Source: an uncultured Collinsella sp.
GTDB lineage: Bacteria; Actinomycetota; Coriobacteriia; Coriobacteriales; Coriobacteriaceae
Direction of reading: 5' to 3'
DNA: 9,298 bases
NCBI GenBank assembly: GCA_902491415.1
Contig: CABUHP010000048.1
Coordinates: 1 to 9,298 of the forward strand
Shown here: positions 4,806 through 9,298 of the stretch, piece after piece
Layout of the letters: the number at the start of each line of letters is the position of its first letter
Position numbering within the stretch: the first letter of the stretch is position 1
Made by a program: the position numbers and the translations under genes
Notes under the pieces: generated by a model
Told to the model about the DNA's origin: nothing
The model's database searches: none
What the model saw: the letters and a program-made list of their open reading frames with translations, nothing else

Positions 4806-6785
4806 TTACGCTCCATCCCGCGCATGCTCGGACTCAAACTCTTCAATCGCCGCCATAAACTGCTCGCCAAAGGCGTCGGCTTTTTTCTCGCCGATGCCGT
4901 TGACCTGGATAAGCTCATCTCGCGTCTGAGGGCGCAGACGGCACAGGCCGCGCAGAGCCTTGTCGGAGAAGACCATGTACGGCGCCATCTCCAGCTCGGT
5001 CGAGATCTCCTTGCGCAGGGCACGCAGGCGCTCGAACAGCTCGGCATCGTCACCCACGCGCGGGCGCTGATCCAGCTCGGCCTCCTCGCGCAGCAGATCG
5101 ACGGCGCGGCGGGCGCGGGCCGAAGCTTTGCGCTCGGACGCACGACGCTTAACGGTAAAGGCGAACGCCTCATCCTCGACCTCGACGGCACGCGGACCCA
5201 GCCCCACGACCGGGTACTGCCCCTGCGAGGTGGCCAGATAACCGCGGCCGCACAGCTGGCCGATGATGTCCTTGATGCGCCCGACCGATTCGCTCGACAG
5301 CTCACCGTAGCCGCGGTCCTCGTCCAGATGCATCTGGCGAATGCGCTCGGTGTTGCCGCCGTGGAGCACATCGGCGATGAGCGACTTGCCAAAGCGCATG
5401 GGACGCGTGGCCACGTAGCGCACGGCGGCGCGGGCCATATCGGTGACGTCCTCGACCTCGAACTGCGTGAGGCAGTTGCTGCAGTTGCCGCAGCTCTCGA
5501 CGTCGTCCGCGGCGGTGCCGCCCGTACTGGCCGCGGCATGCTCGGCCGCGGCCTCGTCGCCAAAGTAGCGCAGCATGTATTCGCGCAGGCAGCCGGTGGT
5601 ATTGCAGTAGCCCTCCATCTGGCTGAGCAGACGATATCGATTCTGGAGCGCCCACGCGCGCTGCTCGTCGTCGAGCGCCTCATCGGCAGCATCGCCGCGG
5701 TCGATCAGAAAGCGACGCATGCGAAAATCGTTGCCGTTCCACAGCAAGTAGCAGCTGGCCGGGTCGCCATCGCGGCCGGCGCGGCCCGCCTCCTGGTAGT
5801 AGGCTTCGATGCTCTCGGGCACGTTGTTGTGGATCACGTAGCGCACGTTGGGCTTGTCGATGCCCATGCCAAAGGCGTTGGTGGCAACCATCACCTGGAT
5901 ATCGTCGTCGATAAAGGCGCGCTGGCTTTGGCGACGGGCGTCGTTGCCCATGCCGGCATGGTAGCGGCCAACGCGAATGCCGCTGGGGCCCAGCGCCTCG
6001 GCAAGCTCGCCCGCCAGCGCATCGACCGTCTTGCGGGTCGAGCAATACACGATACCGCTCTCGCTCGAATGCGCGATCACATAGTCGCGCACCCAGGCAG
6101 TCTTGGCCTTGTCGCCCATCTCCTCGCAACCAAAGTAGAGATTCTTGCGATCGAAGCCCGTCACCACCGTCGCAGGGTTTTGCAGGCCGAGCATCTGCTG
6201 AATATCCGCACGCACGCGTTCGGTCGCCGTGGCGGTAAACGCCGCCACGATGGGGCGCTGCGGCAGGGAATCGATGAACTCACGAATCTGCAGATAGGCG
6301 GGGCGGAAATCCTGACCCCATTGGCTTACGCAGTGGGCCTCGTCAATGGCCACGAGCGGCACGCCAATGCCGGCGGAACCCGCAGCCTCCTGCGCAAAGG
6401 CCAAAAAACGCGGCTCGAGCAAGCGCTCGGGCGCCACGTACATAAGCTGGTAGCGGCCCTCGCGCGCCCGCTTGAGCACGGTGTTTTGCTGGGCCGGAGT
6501 AAGGCTGGAGTTGAGATAGCTGGGTCGCGCACCCGCCGCGAGCAACGCACGGGTCTGGTCCTCCATAAGCGACAGCAGCGGACTCACCACAAAGGTGATG
6601 CCGGGCAGCATGAGCGCGGGCACCTGGTAGCAAATGGACTTGCCGGCACCCGTGGGCATAACACCCAGCGCATCGCGACCGGCAAGGATCGCATCGACCA
6701 TGCGGTCCTGTCCCGGGCGAAACGAGGTGTAGCCAAAATAGGCGCCGAGCGTGTCGAGCGCCATCTGCTGCATGCTATCGGTCAT
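4806..6785 (-). CDS. recQ: ATP-dependent DNA helicase RecQ
   Basis: 3'-5' DNA helicase of recombinational repair, acting at stalled forks and gaps. At 659 residues it has the full bacterial architecture (E. coli RecQ is about 610). Motif 0 FRPGQ (22-26), Walker A PTGAGKS (44-50), Walker B DEAH (148-151), the aromatic loop SQWGQDFRPAY (154-164), then FTATAT, the arginine-finger motif QEAGRAGRDG, a zinc-binding region (TTGC-LREYMLRYFGD, then CGNCSNC), a winged-helix RQC domain, and a C-terminal HRDC domain containing the helix-hairpin-helix-like VNGIGEKKADAFG. Between the first zinc Cys and the CGNC cluster there is an Ala-rich insert longer than in E. coli. The ATG at 6785 has AGGA five bases upstream. 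A perfect TATAAT lies 32 bases upstream of it. The stop is two bases from the start of the GntR gene, so the two are probably co-transcribed. Confidence 0.97.
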   Translation of the reverse strand: MTDSMQQMALDTLGAYFGYTSFRPGQDRMVDAILAGRDALGVMPTGAGKSICYQVPALMLPGITFVVSPLLSLMEDQTRALLAAGARPSYLNSSLTPAQQNTVLKRAREGRYQLMYVAPERLLEPRFLAFAQEAAGSAGIGVPLVAIDEAHCVSQWGQDFRPAYLQIREFIDSLPQRPIVAAFTATATERVRADIQQMLGLQNPATVVTGFDRKNLYFGCEEMGDKAKTAWVRDYVIAHSSESGIVYCSTRKTVDALAGELAEALGPSGIRVGRYHAGMGNDARRQSQRAFIDDDIQVMVATNAFGMGIDKPNVRYVIHNNVPESIEAYYQEAGRAGRDGDPASCYLLWNGNDFRMRRFLIDRGDAADEALDDEQRAWALQNRYRLLSQMEGYCNTTGCLREYMLRYFGDEAAAEHAAASTGGTAADDVESCGNCSNCLTQFEVEDVTDMARAAVRYVATRPMRFGKSLIADVLHGGNTERIRQMHLDEDRGYGELSSESVGRIKDIIGQLCGRGYLATSQGQYPVVGLGPRAVEVEDEAFAFTVKRRASERKASARARRAVDLLREEAELDQRPRVGDDAELFERLRALRKEISTELEMAPYMVFSDKALRGLCRLRPQTRDELIQVNGIGEKKADAFGEQFMAAIEEFESEHARDGA

Positions 6786-6816
6786 GGTTTCCTAACGTCC
6801 AAGTCATCTGCCGCCG

Positions 6817-6822
6817 ATTATA
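6817..6822 (-). promoter_or_regulatory. -10 element of recQ
   Basis: On the minus strand CGTATAATCGG contains a perfect TATAAT, 31 bases before the recQ start. The sequence 16-18 bases further upstream is GC-rich and has no recognisable -35. Confidence 0.6.
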
Positions 6823-6883
6823 CGCCGCCACGCGGACCGGTGCCGCACGGCTGTCGGCCACGGGCAACGCAATCCAAAAGGAA

Positions 6884-6904
6884 CGAGCGTGGGATTTTTG
6901 GACA
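6884..6904 (+). repeat. Third copy of the GAGCGTGG-type motif
   Basis: CGAGCGTGG followed by GATTTTTGGACA matches the minus-strand sense of the motif at 591-632, apart from one extra G and one transition. It lies between the recQ promoter and the structured element, in the 3' region of the second gntR. Confidence 0.5.
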
Positions 6905-6942
6905 CTTTCCCAACGGCTAATCTCTTGACAAGCGCGCAAACG

Positions 6943-7066
6943 TCGCTGGTTGAGCATAAGTCAGCGAAAACGCCCCTATGCGAGCAAGGTGACGTGAAAG
7001 AGGAGGGAAGCGTACTTTGGGTACGCGACCGACGATTGAACGTCAGATTGCCGCTTAGGGGCGTTT
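6943..7066. ncRNA. Candidate structured RNA or palindromic repeat element with stacked helices
   Basis: No known family is recognised. The sequence folds as follows. A 6-bp hairpin TCGCTG/CAGCGA (6943-6948 with 6962-6967) directly abuts a long stem. In that stem 6968-6978 pairs with 7056-7066 (11 bp), then, after one T-T mismatch, 6980-6982 pairs with 7052-7054. After a bulged A, 6984-6987 pairs with 7048-7051. After a 2x2 loop (GG facing GA), 6990-6995 pairs with 7040-7045. A 14x13 internal loop follows: 5' strand GAAAGAGGAGGGAA, 3' strand GACCGACGATTGA. A terminal 6-bp hairpin GCGTAC/GTACGC (7010-7015, 7021-7026) with loop TTTGG closes it. The pairing works on either strand apart from G-U effects. 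On the minus strand the outer stem ends in GGGGCGTTTT, so it could also terminate gntR transcripts. Transcription of the element itself is not shown. Confidence 0.5.
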
Positions 7067-7079
7067 GCAGCGTCGAGCC

Positions 7080-7107
7080 GTTACGCGGTTTGGTAAAACC
7101 GCGTAAC
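7080..7107 (-). terminator. Perfect 12-bp hairpin immediately after the second gntR stop codon
   Basis: GTTACGCGGTTT (7080-7091) and AAACCGCGTAAC (7096-7107) are exact reverse complements around GGTA. The hairpin starts on the base after the TAA stop (7110-7108). It lacks a T-tract on the minus strand, so it is either a weak terminator, a 3'-end stabiliser, or a palindromic protein-binding site. Confidence 0.55.
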
Positions 7108-7827
7108 TTACATGACCATAACGTAGCGCGATCCCACGTAGTACTGCTTACCCATCAAAACCGGCTCGTCATCGGGACCGGTAAAGCCGGCACGCAGGTT
7201 GAGCAGCGGATCGTGCGGAGCAATGCCCAGCTCGGCCGCCTGCTCGGCGTTAGCTCGAACGGCCTCGACCGTACGGTAGCCAACCGAGACAATCGGCGTT
7301 CCGCCAACACGCTCGACCTCGGCAAAAATCGACTTGTCCTCAAGATCGGCCGTCAACAGCTCACGGTAGGCGTCAAACGGCACAAAGATGTTCTCCTCAA
7401 AGATGGGCTCGCCGTCGGCCGTACGCACGCGCTTGATATGCAGCAGCAGCGCATCCTTCTGCAGGCCAAAGAACTCCATCTCGTTTTGGCGCGCCGGAAC
7501 GATCTGGCGATCGATCACGTGCGCACCGGCCTTCATGCCGTTGCCGGCACACAGCGCGGTAAACGTCTGCAGCGTCGAGGCGTGAAACTGGCGGTTGATG
7601 TGCGGCGTGGAGACAAAGGTGCCGCGGCCCTGCTGCTTAACCAGGTAACCATCGGAGCACAGCTCCTCGACAGCGCGGCGCACCGTAATACGGCTCACCT
7701 CGTACTGCTCGGCTAGTTCAAGCTCGGACGGAATACGCTCCTTGGGTGCATAAACACCTTTCTCGATCGCATCCTTGATTTCGTCATAAATCTGCTGGTA
7801 AAGCGGTGCATTTTTGGGCGCAGGCAT
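7108..7827 (-). CDS. GntR-family transcriptional regulator, HutC/FarR subfamily (second copy)
   Basis: Regulator of 239 residues with the same plan as the one at 4048-4803. The winged helix at about 8-72 includes PLYQQIYDEIKDAI, the recognition helix RITVRRAVEEL (46-56) and GYLVKQQGRGTFV. A UTRA ligand domain fills the rest, ending in YYVGSRYVMVM. The two proteins are clear paralogues but well diverged. The ATG at 7827 has only a weak ribosome site (AAGAG, nine bases upstream), which overlaps a TGAT-N7-ATCA dyad; self-regulation at that site is possible. No enzyme or transporter gene lies directly downstream (recQ follows after 322 bp), so its targets are probably elsewhere, or it regulates itself. 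The ligand is unknown; a sugar, sugar phosphate or amino sugar is usual for the subfamily. Confidence 0.9.
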   Translation of the reverse strand: MPAPKNAPLYQQIYDEIKDAIEKGVYAPKERIPSELELAEQYEVSRITVRRAVEELCSDGYLVKQQGRGTFVSTPHINRQFHASTLQTFTALCAGNGMKAGAHVIDRQIVPARQNEMEFFGLQKDALLLHIKRVRTADGEPIFEENIFVPFDAYRELLTADLEDKSIFAEVERVGGTPIVSVGYRTVEAVRANAEQAAELGIAPHDPLLNLRAGFTGPDDEPVLMGKQYYVGSRYVMVM

Positions 7828-7915
7828 ATCTGATCACTCTTATCAAAATAGCTAAATTTCTAATACGTATATAACGTCTAGTTTCATGTTACCTCATATT
7901 GATAAAACGATACAC
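7828..7915 (-). promoter_or_regulatory. AT-rich leader/promoter region of the second gntR
   Basis: This stretch is strikingly AT-rich beside GC-rich genes. It carries a TGAT-N7-ATCA dyad next to the start (7831-7845), a quasi-palindromic ACGTTATATACGT core with partly symmetric flanks (about 7859-7880), and a TTATCAA/TTGATAA pair about 55 bp apart. One weak promoter reading on the minus strand is TTGGTA-17 bp-TATCAA, but no hexamer pair is convincing. Confidence 0.4.
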
Positions 7916-7919
7916 CCTC

Positions 7920-7956
7920 CCTACCAAAAAGCGACAGCTTCATTTTGGTAGGTTTT
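7920..7956 (+). terminator. Hairpin plus T-tract facing the plus strand, between yitT and gntR
   Basis: CCTACCAAAA (7920-7929) pairs with TTTTGGTAGG (7943-7952), with an inner AGC/GCT pair, and is followed by TTTTA on the plus strand. It has terminator form for plus-strand transcripts, although all nearby genes are on the minus strand. It may stop antisense transcription, or be a leader hairpin or operator of gntR. Confidence 0.45.
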
Positions 7957-7970
7957 ATCTGGGCAAACGA

Positions 7971-8005
7971 GAGCCCTCGAAAGCAACGGGGCTTTCGGGG
8001 GGCTC
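7971..8005 (-). terminator. Hairpin downstream of the YitT-family gene
   Basis: GAGCCCTCGAAAGC (7971-7984) pairs with GCTTTCGGGGGGCTC (7991-8005) around a 6-base loop, with one small bulge or mismatch. It starts about 40 bases after the stop codon of the YitT gene. The following minus-strand sequence has only a short T-run (CGTTTG), so termination may be partial. Confidence 0.55.
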
Positions 8006-8045
8006 GTTCGGATGGGTTGCGCAGGACCGGCAAAATGCCAATACC

Positions 8046-9053
8046 CTACTTGCCGTCATCCTGCTGCAGGCTGTCCTGTTCGCAGAGGCGCGCCTGCCTG
8101 CTGGCCATGCGTGCGGGCTTGTCGGGATCGGGAACGGCCGTGGGCATGGGCTCGTCGACATGACCGCCCCACCAGCCGCCCACAAAGTTGAGCGTGTGGA
8201 ACACGTTGACCACGGCGCCGGGATCAACGTCGCACACCAACTTGATAATGTCCTGGCTCTCGTAGGTCGAAACAACGGTGTTCAGCAGGTACATCTTTTC
8301 GCGGCTGTATCCGCCGACGACCTCGGCGCAGCTAATGCCGTGCTGAAAATGGTTTACGTAGGCAGTCATGACCTCGTCTGCCTTGCGCGTCGTAATCTGC
8401 AGCGTCACGCGATCGTAGCGACGATAGAAACTGTCGATAGTCTTGGTCGAAATAAACTGGAACACGATGGAATACGCCGCCTTGTCCCAGCCAAACATAA
8501 AGCCAAAGATCGCCAGGATAAAGCAGTTGAAACCAAAGATGACGCCCCAGATGGTCTTGCCCGTGTGGTTGGAAACCCACAGCGCGATAAAGTCGGTGCC
8601 GCCGGTGGATGCGCCGGATTTAAGCGCGATGGCAGCGCCCAGACCCGAGACCACGCCGCCAAAAATGATGAGCATGATCTTGTCGCCCAAAAACGGCGCG
8701 AAGTGAAAGACGTTGAGGAACAGCGATGAGAGCACGACCTGCATCATCGAGAAGATGACGAAGCGCTTGCTAATGCCGCTCCAGCATAAGAGCGCCACGG
8801 GGATGTTGAGCGCGAGCATGCCGAGCGAGATGTCGATATGAACGCCACCCAGCGAGGTAACGCGATCGAGCAGGACCGCGACGCCGGTAAGACCGCTCGG
8901 AAGCAGGTCGGCGGGCTGAATGAACGCCTGGATCAGAAATGTCTGGAGAACGGCGGAAATGGTGACCGCCACAGCAGTAATGGCGCGGCGGACGATGGTG
9001 AGGCGGCCGAGCACGAGCACTCGGTCCGTGAGCTGATCGATGGCGTTCGCCAC
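8046..9053 (-). CDS. YitT-family integral membrane protein (DUF161/DUF2179)
   Basis: Membrane protein of 335 residues; the family's function is not established. About five or six hydrophobic helices are seen: residues about 23-45, a less clear one at 52-66, 74-92, 98-117, 124-146 and 167-189. The conserved GASTGGTDFIA motif lies between the last two. The C-terminal part (about 215-285) is a cytosolic DUF2179 domain with RKADEVMTAY, GISCAEVVGGYS and a YLLNTVVS strand, as in YitT proteins of Firmicutes. A charged, Gln-rich tail of about 35 residues follows WWGGHVDEPMP and looks disordered. The start is GTG (9053-9051), chosen because AAAGGAG lies five bases upstream and the family's first helix follows at the normal distance. 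It is a single-gene unit: a -10 element lies 46 bases upstream and a hairpin lies downstream. Confidence 0.9.
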   Translation of the reverse strand: MANAIDQLTDRVLVLGRLTIVRRAITAVAVTISAVLQTFLIQAFIQPADLLPSGLTGVAVLLDRVTSLGGVHIDISLGMLALNIPVALLCWSGISKRFVIFSMMQVVLSSLFLNVFHFAPFLGDKIMLIIFGGVVSGLGAAIALKSGASTGGTDFIALWVSNHTGKTIWGVIFGFNCFILAIFGFMFGWDKAAYSIVFQFISTKTIDSFYRRYDRVTLQITTRKADEVMTAYVNHFQHGISCAEVVGGYSREKMYLLNTVVSTYESQDIIKLVCDVDPGAVVNVFHTLNFVGGWWGGHVDEPMPTAVPDPDKPARMASRQARLCEQDSLQQDDGK

Positions 9054-9098
9054 GCAGGCTCCTTTCGAAGGCAGATGTAGTTGTGGGATATGTCCGCG

Positions 9099-9104
9099 AT
9101 TGTA
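9099..9104 (-). promoter_or_regulatory. -10 element of the YitT-family gene
   Basis: On the minus strand ATGCTACAATCGC contains TACAAT, 45 bases before the GTG start. The best -35 candidate, TTGAAG, is 20 bases upstream, longer than the usual 16-18. Confidence 0.45.
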
Positions 9105-9208
9105 GCATGGAGCGTGCGGGGGCGCTTCAATTCACCCTCTCCCGACAACCAAAGCGGGACCAGCAACCCCACGACCAAAGGCCCAAATTACAAGTGAGTA
9201 GACTTTAC

Positions 9209-9254
9209 GCGACCTGCAGAGCACACCCAAAACCGCCACCCCCGTGACCTGCAC
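9209..9254. repeat. Short GACCTGCA pair in the right-hand gap
   Basis: GACCTGCA occurs at 9211-9218 and 9246-9253, offset by 35 bp. The last 190 bases of the window hold no gene, and I see nothing else there beyond a C-run/G-run pair (about 9239-9243 and 9269-9273). The repeat may be chance. Confidence 0.25.
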
Positions 9255-9298
9255 TGATAATTGTCCTTGGGGGAAGCGGGCACTGCGGGGGCGCGTCA

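Larger units (their letters stand above)
6786..7107. other. Gap between recQ and the second gntR: no protein gene, rich in structured sequence
   Basis: From the recQ side this 322-bp gap holds the recQ -10 element (6817-6822), one copy of the GAGCGTGGAT-type motif (6884-6904), an isolated consensus TTGACA (6925-6930), the multi-helix element (6943-7066) and the gntR 3' hairpin (7080-7107). The frames that cross it are not coding: they are antisense to recQ or gntR and lack start signals. Confidence 0.6.

Noticed and set aside
4797..6920. 707-codon open frame on the plus strand across recQ
   Set aside because: It is a shadow of recQ. The opposite strand encodes all RecQ motifs, while this product is a His/Ala/Leu/Arg-rich string of no known family.
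6889..7716. 275-codon plus-strand frame through the structured element and gntR
   Set aside because: It is antisense to gntR, and the RNA-like helices explain the non-coding part better than a protein does.

Overview
The window reads as chromosomal DNA of a GC-rich anaerobic gut actinobacterium. A member of the Coriobacteriia such as Collinsella is my best guess, from the gene content, the codon use (mostly G or C in third positions) and the overall look of the proteins; no marker gene proves it. It holds eight genes: a cut-off AbiEi-like gene (-), metA (-), a lactate/2-hydroxyacid dehydrogenase (+), a FrlB-type sugar-phosphate deglycase (-), a GntR/HutC regulator (-), recQ (-), a second GntR/HutC regulator (-) and a YitT-family membrane protein (-). 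I see no rRNA, tRNA, CRISPR array, transposase or phage gene.

Left part (1-2885). The N-terminus of an AbiEi-like protein runs off the left edge, with a 13-bp direct repeat upstream. A 465-bp gene-free gap follows. It contains a strong terminator for metA whose arms carry a short motif (GAGCGTGGAT) that recurs several times in the window. metA keeps all catalytic residues and has Glu at position 111, which predicts acetyl-CoA as donor. It diverges from the dehydrogenase gene, which ends in a 15-bp GC-rich terminator.

Middle part (2935-6785). recQ, gntR and the deglycase gene lie head to tail on the minus strand. recQ and gntR are 2 bases apart and probably translationally coupled. The deglycase has its own promoter (TTCACG-17 bp-TATAAA). 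Two near-identical 23-bp repeats offset by 62 bp and a GTGAA-N5-TTCAC dyad sit on or beside that promoter, so the adjacent GntR protein is a good candidate for its regulator. Together this suggests a small regulon for use of glycated amines (Amadori products) hitched to a DNA repair gene.

Right part (6786-9298). The gap between recQ and the second gntR holds a large, multi-helix fold (about 6943-7066), which is the most unusual feature of the window. Its helices abut exactly, its two 13-14 nt internal-loop strands face each other, and one of them is purine-rich with an AGGAGG core. It may be an undescribed structured RNA or a dispersed palindromic repeat. The second gntR has an AT-rich leader and a perfect 12-bp hairpin directly after its stop codon. 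The yitT gene closes the set, with a GTG start and its own promoter.
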